DNA of 27,025 nt, taken from contig DDNC01000018.1 in NCBI GenBank assembly GCA_002340985.1, forward strand, positions 17,486 to 44,510, written 5' to 3'. Each line of letters opens with the position of its first letter. Position 1 is the first letter of the stretch. The notes below the pieces were generated by a model, which did not search any database, was not told the origin of the DNA, and was given only the letters and a program-made list of their open reading frames with translations. The position numbers and the translations under genes were made by a program. Below are positions 16,410 to 23,983 of this stretch, in pieces. The DNA is from Firmicutes bacterium UBA2530. GTDB taxonomy: Bacteria; Bacillota; Clostridia; Tissierellales; Sedimentibacteraceae.

Positions 16410-17801
16410 ATGAAGCAGGTAAAAATCAAAAATATCATATTGATTTCAATGGTCCTGGTCTGTATTTATTTAAGCAGCAACGTGTGGCTGAAACTTCCTG
16501 ACTTATTTAAGCGAAACACGGAGTCTGATGAAGGCTACATACCCAACGTCCAGATTGAATCTAAAATATTGAATGTTATAAGACCCGTTAAGAATGTAAT
16601 TAAGTACAATGAGTACTATACCATCACATATTCTGATGAGCAGGACATGTGGGGAATGGCGGTCGTTGTCATGAATGATGCGTTTAAAAGCTTTGATAAA
16701 AACAGCATAAACGAATCAGCGGCATTTCCATCACAATATTTGAAATTTGATTTCAATACAGATATTCCAGTGGAAATATTTACAGGAAATTTTAAAATTG
16801 AAAATAAAGAAATAAATAATACGATAAAAGGCGTAAAAAACGTAATTATTGATTTGGAAAACCCAAGGGCCATATATATTTATAACGGTGAAAATACAGT
16901 AAAAATAGAAAGTACAGGAATAGATACGGGGGAAATCATCGGAGTGGTGAAGGCCATGAATTTAGCTGATGAGCCTGCATATGTGTTTAACCAGAAGATT
17001 GGGGAGGAAACAATACAAGCACCTGTTCCTCTGGAAAACACCGCATTGTATCCTGTTATTGTTCAGTCTGAGCTCAATATTTTTGATGCTGAAGCCACAG
17101 ACAAAATAGCAAAGGATTATTTCAGAAACAGCTATGACTATGTGAGGAAATCGGTTGAGGTAAGTGGCAATACCGTCTATGTATACAGAAATAAGAAAAT
17201 ACTTAAAATAAGCTCTGAGGGACTGTTGGATTTTTATGATACAACATCTGAACTAAAGGGCTCATCGGATGTATATTCGAGTCTCGTGAGGGCAATTGAT
17301 TTTATAGGTAAATTTCCTGATTTTCCGGAGGGACTTTATCTGAGTGATGTTGATAATATTGAATATGACGGAAATGATGGTTTCAGATACACATTTTCAT
17401 ACAAGATTCAGGAACGTCCCATACTTTTCAGCAAGGTAAGAGAAAATTCTGCTCTGCAGATTGATGTAATAGGTGACAGCGTTGTTTCCTACAGGAGATT
17501 CATAAGAAAAATAGACGAATCACAAATAGGAAGAATGAGCGAAATTCAGGTTCTTTCTGCATTTGATGTCATCATGGGAAATCTGTATGCAGAGGAAAAT
17601 GAGGTTGACGGCGGTGTTCCGGAGCTGAAGCCTCTGAAAAAAGAGATGATAAAAGATATAAACAACATATATCTGGGGTATTTTGACCTTTCAAGAATTT
17701 TAAGAGAACAGGTTTTGAGGGTTGTGTGGGTGGTAGAGGCAGGAGATAAAACATATATATTTAACGCCACAACAGGAGCGCTTATAGAAGAATGGCAGTA
17801 A
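16410..17801 (+). CDS. yycH: WalK regulatory membrane protein YycH (WalH)
   Basis: A 463-residue protein with one N-terminal membrane helix (about 9-26) and a large extracytoplasmic part. Sequence conservation of YycH is low, and the call rests on size, topology and position between walK and yycI. In Bacillus and Staphylococcus YycH and YycI bind WalK through their membrane helices and adjust its activity. Pieces such as RNKKILKISSEGLLDF and VVWVVEAGDKTYIFNATTG are consistent with the repeated beta-rich domains of the family. The ribosome binding site is AAGAGG. No later lipoprotein or protease gene interrupts the operon. Confidence 0.85.
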   Translation: MKQVKIKNIILISMVLVCIYLSSNVWLKLPDLFKRNTESDEGYIPNVQIESKILNVIRPVKNVIKYNEYYTITYSDEQDMWGMAVVVMNDAFKSFDKNSINESAAFPSQYLKFDFNTDIPVEIFTGNFKIENKEINNTIKGVKNVIIDLENPRAIYIYNGENTVKIESTGIDTGEIIGVVKAMNLADEPAYVFNQKIGEETIQAPVPLENTALYPVIVQSELNIFDAEATDKIAKDYFRNSYDYVRKSVEVSGNTVYVYRNKKILKISSEGLLDFYDTTSELKGSSDVYSSLVRAIDFIGKFPDFPEGLYLSDVDNIEYDGNDGFRYTFSYKIQERPILFSKVRENSALQIDVIGDSVVSYRRFIRKIDESQIGRMSEIQVLSAFDVIMGNLYAEENEVDGGVPELKPLKKEMIKDINNIYLGYFDLSRILREQVLRVVWVVEAGDKTYIFNATTGALIEEWQ

Positions 17802-17820
17802 GAATGGAATGTGAGTGAAT

Positions 17821-18666
17821 ATGGATTGGAATAAAGCAGCTACAATATTAATTTCAGCGTTTATAATTTTGAATATATTTTTGTTCAGCTCTTCGTACAA
17901 TAATGTTTTTTCGGAGAATTTCAATGTGAATTCAGATGAACAGTTTATGGGGAACCTGGAGAATGTCTTAAAGGAAAAAGGCATTTCAATTAACTGCAAA
18001 TTGCCGGAGGAGACGTATCTTCTCCCTATACTGAGCACGGAATATGAAATAGTTGATGTGAATGAGAAGCTTCTCAGCCGTTTTCTCGGATCAGGAATTG
18101 AGCCTGTGGATGATGTCACGCGGTACAGCAACGAAAATGGAGAAATCCTTGAGATACTGGATGGCAAAAAGCTTCATTATACCGTGAGGGAAAAAATTAA
18201 CGGACAGCCGAATGAAGAAGGTGCGGAAGAAAAAATAAATACATTTGCAGCCGATAAGGAAATAGATATGGAAGGATATTTTGAAGCATACAGACATGTA
18301 GAAGCTGGACGGTTATTAGTTGCTTATGCTAAAAATTATAATAATTTCAGCGTTGATAATTCCTATATTCATTTTTATTTAGATGCGGAAGGAATATATA
18401 AATTTGAAATGCAAAATATTGCCTACGTTAAAGAAACTGCTGAAAGAATAAGGACATTTTCCGCTGCGGAAGCACTTCCAAGGCTTTTGTCATTTAATGA
18501 TATGGAAAACAAGGAAATTACTGATGTAAAGATGACATATTATAGTGTTGAAGATGAGAATTGGAAGGTCATATCAGGAATAAATTCATACCCTGTGTGG
18601 AAAGTTATTTTTAGTGACGGAACTCAAAAGCATCTGTCCATTAAAAATACCTATGATATTTATTAA
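17821..18666 (+). CDS. yycI: WalK regulatory membrane protein YycI (WalI)
   Basis: A 281-residue protein with an N-terminal membrane helix in the family-typical opening MDWNKAATILISAFIILNIF, then an extracytoplasmic domain. The ATG at 17821 is preferred over an in-frame GTG at 17815 because the family starts MDW. It acts with YycH on WalK. In Bacillus the next genes are walJ (a metallo-hydrolase) and htrA; neither is present here and an AT-rich gap leads to murA instead. No clear terminator follows, so read-through into murA is possible. Confidence 0.85.
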   Translation: MDWNKAATILISAFIILNIFLFSSSYNNVFSENFNVNSDEQFMGNLENVLKEKGISINCKLPEETYLLPILSTEYEIVDVNEKLLSRFLGSGIEPVDDVTRYSNENGEILEILDGKKLHYTVREKINGQPNEEGAEEKINTFAADKEIDMEGYFEAYRHVEAGRLLVAYAKNYNNFSVDNSYIHFYLDAEGIYKFEMQNIAYVKETAERIRTFSAAEALPRLLSFNDMENKEITDVKMTYYSVEDENWKVISGINSYPVWKVIFSDGTQKHLSIKNTYDIY

Positions 18667-18678
18667 TATATATTTATA

Positions 18679-18707
18679 TTGAAAATATTTGAATTTTAAT
18701 ATATATT
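18679..18707 (+). promoter_or_regulatory. Possible promoter of murA
   Basis: TTGAAA (18679-18684) and TATATT (18702-18707) are spaced by 17 bases in the very AT-rich 129-base gap between yycI and murA. Such matches are easy to find by chance in this composition. The leader would be about 80 bases long. Confidence 0.35.
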
Positions 18708-18795
18708 ATATGATGAAAATGTTTTTACTAATATTATTTATATTATTGATACTACTAAATTTATATATAAAAAAATCAGAATTGAGGAATTATTT

Positions 18796-20061
18796 ATGTC
18801 TAAGTTTGTTATAGAAGGCGGAAGTAAGTTAAAAGGGAAGGTAAATATAGGGGGGTTTAAAAATGCTGCAGTTGCAATAATACCGGCGACACTGCTTTGT
18901 CCTGGAAAGTGTATTATTGAAAATGTGCCGAAAATTGAAGACGTAAATGTTTTTATGGATATACTGACAGAATTGGGAGCCGAGACAAAGTACCTCGATG
19001 ATACTTCTATTTCTATAGATGCGGCAAATGTTAAGGAGTGCTACCTGAAAAACGGATTGTCAAAAAAGATGAGAGCATCCTATTACCTGCTTGGAGCAGG
19101 TCTGGGAAGGTTTAAAGATTCGTCCTCATTGCTCCCGGGAGGATGCGATATAGGCGATAGACCCATAGACCAACATATCAAGGGGTTCGAGGCATTGGGC
19201 GCAACTGTGGACATAACTTCGGAAGGACGCGTGCGTGTGCATGCAGACAGACTGATAGGAACAAAGATATATCTTGATGTGGTAAGTGTGGGAGCCACAA
19301 TTAATATAATGCTTGCGGCAGTGTATGCTGAAGGCAGGACTATAATAGAAAATGCAGCAAAGGAACCGCATATTGTTGATACGGCCAATTTTCTTAACTC
19401 AATGGGCGCGGATATAAAGGGAGCTGGAACGGATGTTATACGAATAAATGGGGTAGCTGAGCTTATGGGCTGCACCTACAGAGTTATTCCGGATCAGATT
19501 GAGGCAGGAACATATATGATCGCCGCTGCCGCAACAAAAGGAGATATAATAATTGACGATATAATTCCTAAGCATCTTGAGCCTGTTACCGCTAAACTTA
19601 AGGAAATGGGAATGGGCATTGAGGAATACGGCGATTCTATCAGGGTTTTTTATGAGCATGAGCTGACGCCGGTGAATATACAGACGCTTCCGTATCCGGG
19701 GTTTCCAACAGACTTGCAGCAGCCAATGACAGTGCTTCTTTCATCTCTCAACGGAGACAGCATGGTTGTGGAAGGGGTGTCCGAGGACCGGTTCAAGTAT
19801 GTGAATGAAATCAAAAAGATGGGTGCGAACATCGAGTTTACAAAGAAGCAGGCAAAGATTATAGGGAATCCCCAGTTAAAGGGAACGGTGGTACAAGCTA
19901 CCGATTTAAGAGCAGGAGCCGCACTTATAATTGCAGGACTTGTGGCGGACGGACTTACAGAAGTAACGGACATACAGCATATAGACAGAGGGTATGAGCA
20001 TATCGAAAACAAATTTATGAATCTCGGTGCTAAGATTAAGAGAGTCAGAGATGAAGAATAA
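18796..20061 (+). CDS. murA: UDP-N-acetylglucosamine 1-carboxyvinyltransferase
   Basis: A 421-residue cytoplasmic enzyme that transfers enolpyruvate from phosphoenolpyruvate to UDP-GlcNAc, the first committed step of peptidoglycan synthesis. Substrate residues K22-N23 lie in GGFKNAA, and the catalytic, fosfomycin-reactive cysteine is C117 in LLPGGCDIGDRPIDQH. The length matches MurA. Two places differ from the commonest sequence (GGFKNAA for SGAKNAA, CDIGD for C-x-IGA), which may mean it is one of two MurA paralogues, as many Firmicutes have. The ribosome binding site is GAGG, 8 bases upstream. A terminator follows the stop codon. Confidence 0.94.
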   Translation: MSKFVIEGGSKLKGKVNIGGFKNAAVAIIPATLLCPGKCIIENVPKIEDVNVFMDILTELGAETKYLDDTSISIDAANVKECYLKNGLSKKMRASYYLLGAGLGRFKDSSSLLPGGCDIGDRPIDQHIKGFEALGATVDITSEGRVRVHADRLIGTKIYLDVVSVGATINIMLAAVYAEGRTIIENAAKEPHIVDTANFLNSMGADIKGAGTDVIRINGVAELMGCTYRVIPDQIEAGTYMIAAAATKGDIIIDDIIPKHLEPVTAKLKEMGMGIEEYGDSIRVFYEHELTPVNIQTLPYPGFPTDLQQPMTVLLSSLNGDSMVVEGVSEDRFKYVNEIKKMGANIEFTKKQAKIIGNPQLKGTVVQATDLRAGAALIIAGLVADGLTEVTDIQHIDRGYEHIENKFMNLGAKIKRVRDEE

Positions 20062-20086
20062 CCTGTTACTGTTAAATTGAAAAAAT

Positions 20087-20114
20087 GCTTCAAACCGCGG
20101 GTTTGAGGCTTTTT
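20087..20114 (+). terminator. Terminator after murA
   Basis: GCTTCAAACC (20087-20096) pairs with GGTTTGAGGC (20100-20109), 10 base pairs with one wobble, loop GCG, then TTTTT. It separates murA from the transglutaminase gene. Confidence 0.88.
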
Positions 20115-20160
20115 ATAATATAATACAATACGGCCGTGGCCCGGAATAGGAGGAGAAATA

Positions 20161-21513
20161 ATGTTAGATGATTTAAAATACTTAAAAGTGAATCTTCCGG
20201 AAGACATACTCAAGCTTAAGTGCGGCGGAGATTTTGAGGGAGCGCAGAGGCTTATAGATTTGCGACTTGAGAAGCAGATACCCAGTTCGATGAGAAAAAG
20301 ACTTATCCTTGAGAAGGAAATATTAAAAACAATAAAGAGTGAATATCCATATACATTTGAGCAGGCATTGAAAAGAATGCAGGATAATGTGAAAGGCTTT
20401 ACGCGAGAAGAGCTTGTGGAACTTCAGGAGGACAGTCAGGCGGATTGGATATTGGTTGATGGGCAGGTTCATTTCAATGACAGCTTCTACGGTTCATTGA
20501 TGAAAACGAGAGAGGATCTTGCCGCAAGATTGAAGAATAAAGAACCTGAAGACGAGAATAGAAATTTTTTAATTGAAAACATCAAGAATACAAAGGCTGA
20601 AGGGGGAGCATCTTACTTCCTTCACTTGAACTCTTCTTTGAAATTGAAGGAAAATGCAGTGAGACCCGGTGAAAAGATAAGGGTGCATCTGCCTATCCCG
20701 GCCAATTGTCAGCAGTCTGAAATTAAAATAATCAGCACAATTCCTGAAGCAAAGTATATATCAGACGCGGACCATCCCAGCAGGACAGCATATTTTGAAG
20801 CAGAAGCAGATGAAAACCAGGAATTTTCGGTGGAATATTCATATATCAGCAGTTTGAAATACAATTGTCCGGAGCCTTCGGAGGTATCGAATAAGCAGCC
20901 TTCATTCCACACAGAGGAATTTGAACCACATATTATATTTACTCCGTATATAAAAGAGCTTGCGGAAGAGATAATCGGAAACGAGACAAACCCGCTGATA
21001 AAGGCAAGAAAAATATATGATTACATAACTCAGAATATTAAATATTCATACATGAGGGCATATTCAACAATTACAAATATTCCTGAATATTGCGCACTTA
21101 ATTTAAAGGGCGATTGCGGAGTGCAGTCACTGCTGTTCATAACTCTGTGCAGATATGCCGGTATACCAGCAAAATGGCAGTCAGGGTTGGCGGCGACACC
21201 TTATCATGTTGGGCCACACGATTGGGCACAATTTTATATTGAACCATATGGATGGCTTTTCGCGGATTTGTCCTTTGGAGGCTCGGCATATGCAAGCGGA
21301 AATAAAGACAAATGGGATTTCTATTTCGGAAATCTTGATCCGTTCAGGATGGTCGCAAATTCAGAATTCCAGCATGAATTTGAACCAAAGAAACTATATT
21401 CAAGACATGACCCATACGACAATCAAGTCGGGGAATGTGAGTATGAGGATAGAGAAGTAAGAAGAGAAGAATTTACGGTGAAATACCGACTTTTAGATAT
21501 GAAAAAAATTTAA
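20161..21513 (+). CDS. Transglutaminase-like domain protein
   Basis: A 450-residue protein. The C-terminal transglutaminase-like core (about 255-400) has an intact Cys-His-Asp triad: C319 in GDCGVQSLLF, H353 in GPHDWAQFYI and D369 in WLFADLSFGG. Members act as cysteine proteases or amidases rather than true crosslinkers in many bacteria. Residues 1-130 are helical and charged; 150-250 look like a beta-rich domain (REKIRVHLPIP-type strand pattern). No signal peptide or membrane helix is seen, so it is predicted cytoplasmic. The start has GGAGG, 6 bases upstream. TATAAT-like sequences at 20114-20124 lack a matching -35 element. Confidence 0.82.
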   Translation: MLDDLKYLKVNLPEDILKLKCGGDFEGAQRLIDLRLEKQIPSSMRKRLILEKEILKTIKSEYPYTFEQALKRMQDNVKGFTREELVELQEDSQADWILVDGQVHFNDSFYGSLMKTREDLAARLKNKEPEDENRNFLIENIKNTKAEGGASYFLHLNSSLKLKENAVRPGEKIRVHLPIPANCQQSEIKIISTIPEAKYISDADHPSRTAYFEAEADENQEFSVEYSYISSLKYNCPEPSEVSNKQPSFHTEEFEPHIIFTPYIKELAEEIIGNETNPLIKARKIYDYITQNIKYSYMRAYSTITNIPEYCALNLKGDCGVQSLLFITLCRYAGIPAKWQSGLAATPYHVGPHDWAQFYIEPYGWLFADLSFGGSAYASGNKDKWDFYFGNLDPFRMVANSEFQHEFEPKKLYSRHDPYDNQVGECEYEDREVRREEFTVKYRLLDMKKI

Positions 21514-21515
21514 GT

Positions 21516-21565
21516 AAAGTATTCCGCAAAAACAGAAAAAATTCCGTTTTTGCGGAATACTTTTT
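21516..21565 (+). terminator. Strong terminator after the transglutaminase gene
   Basis: AGTATTCCGCAAAAAC (21518-21533) is perfectly complementary to GTTTTTGCGGAATACT (21546-21561), extendable by two A-T pairs, with a 12-base loop and TTTTT at the 3' side. The reverse strand also has A-rich flanks, so it may work in both directions. Confidence 0.88.
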
Positions 21566-21593
21566 GATAATTATATGATTTTTTTGTAATATG

Positions 21594-21607
21594 TCCGCAA
21601 TTGCGGA
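21594..21607. promoter_or_regulatory. Perfect 14-base palindrome, candidate operator
   Basis: TCCGCAATTGCGGA is a perfect palindrome without a loop, flanked by T-rich sequence on the left and A-rich on the right. Its half-site TCCGCAA is the same heptamer found in both arms of the terminator at 21518-21561. It lies about 110 bases upstream of the proposed lysA -35 and 30 bases after the stop of the 43-codon minus-strand ORF. It could be a dimeric regulator site; this is inference. Confidence 0.35.
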
Positions 21608-21636
21608 AAAAAGAAAGAATGCTTAAATGCCGCTGA

Positions 21637-21768
21637 TTATAAAATTCTCACAATCTGGGCATATTTATAGGCAGAACCAACGCGGCTCATTGATAGTGCA
21701 TTCTTGGCATGATAATTGCTTGCCTTATTTATGAAAGAATATAATTGTGACAATAGTTCTATTTTCAT
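21637..21768 (-). CDS. Possible small protein of 43 residues
   Basis: A complete minus-strand ORF in the gap before lysA, from ATG (21768) to TAA. The predicted peptide starts MKIELLSQLY and ends YKYAQIVRIL, with a balanced composition (K, N, S, A, Y, R) unlike translated AT-rich spacer. Against it: no Shine-Dalgarno sequence precedes the ATG, a TAA lies three codons upstream in frame, and the proposed lysA promoter lies inside it on the other strand. The ATG is in the loop of a hairpin (AGTTCTAT-GAAA-ATAGAACT on the minus strand). No family is recognised. It may be a decayed gene remnant. Confidence 0.3.
   Translation of the reverse strand: MKIELLSQLYSFINKASNYHAKNALSMSRVGSAYKYAQIVRIL
21716..21745 (+). 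promoter_or_regulatory. Proposed promoter of lysA
   Basis: TTGCTT (21716-21721) and a consensus TATAAT (21740-21745) are spaced by 18 bases, giving a start near 21752 and a leader of about 55 bases. It overlaps the 43-codon minus-strand ORF, so both calls may not be right. Confidence 0.45.
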
Positions 21769-21774
21769 AGAACT
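21755..21774. other. Hairpin in the lysA leader
   Basis: AGTTCTAT and ATAGAACT form a perfect 8-base-pair stem. The loop is TTTC on the plus strand and GAAA, a stable GNRA tetraloop, on the minus strand. If lysA starts near 21752 the hairpin lies at the very 5' end of its mRNA, a position that could protect it from decay. It contains the ATG of the minus-strand ORF. Confidence 0.5.
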
Positions 21775-21807
21775 TTATGGCTACACTAAAAAAGCAGGAG
21801 ATATAAT

Positions 21808-23106
21808 ATGATAACAGAAATAAAAAACAAAACACTTTATTTTGATGGCTGCAATACTGTTGAGTTGGCGGAAAAATACGGCACGCCGCTGTATGTCATG
21901 AGCGAGACTGCCATAGTGGAAAGATGCAGGGAAATCAGGGAAACATTTTTAAGCAAGTATGAAAGAACGAGAGCAGCTTACGCCGCAAAGGCATTCCTCA
22001 CTCTCTCCATGTGTAAAATTATTGAAAGAGAAGGACTGTGCATGGATGTGGTGTCCGGCGGTGAATTGTACACGGCAATCAAAGCTGGTTTTCCGGCAGA
22101 AAAAATTGAGTTAAACGGAAATAACAAGTCTGTTGAAGAGCTGGAGCTTGCCATAGAGTACGGTATAGGAAGGATAATAGTGGACGGTCTCGATGAGCTG
22201 AAGCTTATAGAAGAGATTTGCCGTGAAAAGGAAAGAAAGGTAAACATACTTTACAGAATAACTCCAGGAGTTAAAAGTGATTCACACGACTATATAGTTA
22301 CGGGAAAAAAGGACTCAAAGTTTGGAATACCTCTTGATGACGATGTGATATTTCCCGCTGTTGAGCAGGCTGTGAATTCAGAGCATGTGAACTTCATGGG
22401 ATTCCATTTTCATGTTGGTTCTCAGCTTCACAACAATGAATCTCACCTAAAGGCTCTTGAAACAGCATTGAAGCTTATAAAAAATACAAAAGACAGATAC
22501 AGCTATGTAACACCGGAATTAAATATAGGTGGAGGTTTTGGAATCAGATATACGGATGTAGATGACAAAAAGCCGTATTCATACTTCCTTGATCCAATGA
22601 TGGAAAGGATAGAGGAATTTTCCAGAGAATTAAAAATAACAAGACCGGAAGTAGTCATAGAACCGGGCAGAAGCATTGTTGGAGAAGCGGGAATAACGCT
22701 TTATACCGTAGGAACCATTAAGGATATAAAGGGAATAAGAAAATATGTATCTGTTGACGGAGGAATGACGGACAACATAAGACCTGCACTCTACCAGGCA
22801 GTGTACGAGGGAATCATTGCAAATAAAGCTGATGAGCCAAAGAATGAGATCGTGACCATATGCGGAAAATGCTGTGAATCAGGAGACGTACTGATCAGGG
22901 ATGCTAAAACTGCTGAGCCCGAAAGAGGAGATATCTTTGCAATATTCTCAACAGGTGCATACAACTATACCATGGCAAGCAACTACAACAAGAACCCTTT
23001 GCCTGCCGCAGTGCTCGTAAAAGAAGGAAAATCTGAAATAATAGTTAAAAGACAAGATTACGAACACATGACTGCAAATGAGGTAATTCCTGAATATCTT
23101 AAGTAA
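21808..23106 (+). CDS. lysA: Diaminopimelate decarboxylase
   Basis: A 432-residue PLP enzyme that converts meso-diaminopimelate to L-lysine and CO2, the last step of lysine synthesis. PLP lysine K61 is in AAYAAKAF. The alanine-racemase-type barrel shows the HFHVGS segment (about 200-205), the PLP phosphate-binding GGGFG (about 242-246) and EPGRS (about 285-289). The C-terminal domain carries CGKCCESGD (352-360), with the Cys-Glu pair that completes the active site across the dimer. The ribosome binding site is AGGAG, 8 bases upstream. No lysine riboswitch was recognised in the leader. It is followed by a terminator and appears monocistronic. Confidence 0.95.
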   Translation: MITEIKNKTLYFDGCNTVELAEKYGTPLYVMSETAIVERCREIRETFLSKYERTRAAYAAKAFLTLSMCKIIEREGLCMDVVSGGELYTAIKAGFPAEKIELNGNNKSVEELELAIEYGIGRIIVDGLDELKLIEEICREKERKVNILYRITPGVKSDSHDYIVTGKKDSKFGIPLDDDVIFPAVEQAVNSEHVNFMGFHFHVGSQLHNNESHLKALETALKLIKNTKDRYSYVTPELNIGGGFGIRYTDVDDKKPYSYFLDPMMERIEEFSRELKITRPEVVIEPGRSIVGEAGITLYTVGTIKDIKGIRKYVSVDGGMTDNIRPALYQAVYEGIIANKADEPKNEIVTICGKCCESGDVLIRDAKTAEPERGDIFAIFSTGAYNYTMASNYNKNPLPAAVLVKEGKSEIIVKRQDYEHMTANEVIPEYLK

Positions 23107-23112
23107 AAAGCA

Positions 23113-23155
23113 ATACTAATCCTCATTAAAAAGTTCCATTAGAGGGGATTAGTAT
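23113..23155 (+). other. Hairpin directly after lysA
   Basis: ATACTAATCC (23113-23122) and GGATTAGTAT (23146-23155) form a perfect 10-base-pair stem, with inner CCTC/GAGG pairing possible with a two-base shift. No T-run follows, so it is not a simple terminator. It abuts the outer stem of the next structure (TATACTGCT 23155-23163 with AGCAGTATA 23208-23216). Confidence 0.6.
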
Positions 23156-23172
23156 ATACTGCTTTCCTCTGG

Positions 23173-23199
23173 CATGGGCAATTATTTGCCCATGTTTTT
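23173..23199 (+). terminator. Terminator of lysA
   Basis: CATGGGCAA (23173-23181) and TTGCCCATG (23186-23194) form a perfect 9-base-pair stem with loop TTAT, followed by TTTTTA. It is nested inside a second inverted repeat, TATACTGCT/AGCAGTATA. Confidence 0.85.
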
Positions 23200-23223
23200 A
23201 AAATAGGAGCAGTATAAAGCAAG

Positions 23224-23250
23224 CGCTGTGAAAATACACAGCGTTTTTTT
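23224..23250 (+). terminator. Second terminator before the zinc-ribbon gene
   Basis: CGCTGTG (23224-23230) and CACAGCG (23237-23243) pair around loop AAAATA, and seven T residues follow (23244-23250). It is a back-up for lysA read-through, or ends a short transcript starting between the two terminators. Confidence 0.75.
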
Positions 23251-23254
23251 GTTG

Positions 23255-23283
23255 TTGCGGATGCATAGTCTTATTAGTATAAT
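23255..23283 (+). promoter_or_regulatory. Promoter of the zinc-ribbon gene
   Basis: TTGCGG (23255-23260) and TATAAT (23278-23283) are spaced by exactly 17 bases, immediately after a terminator and 45 bases before the next start codon. Confidence 0.6.
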
Positions 23284-23328
23284 TAATTTATCTACTAAGA
23301 ACATTACTCAGTTGAAAGGGATGATTAT

Positions 23329-23715
23329 ATGTTTTTTATTGCAGGAGTATATCCTAAAAGAGAAGGACTGGAATATTACGAGCCTATTATGTGCAGCTGC
23401 TGTGGCAAGTATGGACGGTATGAAGCATTTGTAGAATACAATGTGCTCAGCCTGTTTTTTATACCAATTTTTAAATTTGGGAAAAAATTTTATGCAAGAA
23501 CAACATGCTGTAACAGCCTGTATCTTATAAAAAACAAAGAAAAAGGAATTATGATGGAAAGGGGGGAGGGACATAATGTATTTTTGAAGGACAAGGATAT
23601 TGTGCTTCTGCAAAAAGGGTCCGCATGCCTGAATGAAAAATGCACGCACTGTGGAATTGATATAGAAGGAAACTTCAATTACTGCCCCGGCTGCGGAAAG
23701 CCCTTGGACAAGTAA
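23329..23715 (+). CDS. Double zinc-ribbon protein of unknown function
   Basis: A 128-residue protein with two putative metal sites. The N-terminal one pairs CSCCG (22-26) with CC at 60-61, bracketing a short hydrophobic stretch (NVLSLFFIPIF, 38-48). The C-terminal one is a classic ribbon, CTHCG (105-109) and CPGCGKPL (119-126). Small zinc-ribbon proteins of this layout are common in Clostridia and their role is unknown; structural binding of nucleic acid or protein is a guess. The ribosome binding site AAAGGG is moderate. It has its own promoter and converges on the minus-strand polymerase unit, with 16 bases between the stop codons. Confidence 0.75.
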   Translation: MFFIAGVYPKREGLEYYEPIMCSCCGKYGRYEAFVEYNVLSLFFIPIFKFGKKFYARTTCCNSLYLIKNKEKGIMMERGEGHNVFLKDKDIVLLQKGSACLNEKCTHCGIDIEGNFNYCPGCGKPLDK

Positions 23716-23731
23716 CATCAGAAATTATTGA

Positions 23732-23971
23732 CTATTTTTTAAATAGATACCATAGTTTGCTGTCAAGTTCGTATTTTATTTCATATATGTCACAGTTGTT
23801 GTGCTGACAGATGAAAACAAGCCGCTTATTTCCGACGGTTTTTTCCTCGTATGTTTTAATAACCTTTTCAACAAAGACGACCTTATCATCAAGCCTAAAT
23901 TTTACAGGCTCAATTTTGCCGTCAGTATCAAAAATAGCCATGACTTTAATGGGCTGATTAAGAATTTTCAT
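23732..23971 (-). CDS. Small protein co-transcribed with the Y-family polymerase
   Basis: A 79-residue protein, predicted beta-rich and cytoplasmic. It reads like a compact barrel with a central segment DDKVVFVEKVIKTYEEK and an end KYELDSKLWYLFKK. AAGGAG precedes the ATG, and the gene lies 12 bases after the polymerase stop, so it is in the same LexA-controlled transcript. I do not recognise the family with certainty. The arrangement recalls the YolD-like and DUF6504-type small partners of DinB/UmuC polymerases in other Gram-positive bacteria, and a role as an accessory factor in translesion synthesis is inferred from context only. Confidence 0.72.
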   Translation of the reverse strand: MKILNQPIKVMAIFDTDGKIEPVKFRLDDKVVFVEKVIKTYEEKTVGNKRLVFICQHNNCDIYEIKYELDSKLWYLFKK

Positions 23972-23983
23972 GCTATCACTCCT

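Noticed and set aside
18710..18815. Short hydrophobic ORF (MMKMFLLILF...) overlapping the murA start
   Set aside because: No ribosome binding site, and the hydrophobic residues are what Ile/Leu codons give in any AT-rich spacer; it runs into murA out of frame.
19650..20213. 187-codon minus-strand reading frame across the murA 3' end
   Set aside because: It crosses the murA terminator and the next gene's promoter area, and its Ser/Pro/Ile-rich product is typical of antisense frames.
21608..21807. Lysine riboswitch upstream of lysA
   Set aside because: The leader lacks the conserved internal-loop sequences of the L box, and the predicted transcript leader is only about 55 bases, too short for one. 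No T-box signature (AGGGTGGNACCGCG) was seen either.
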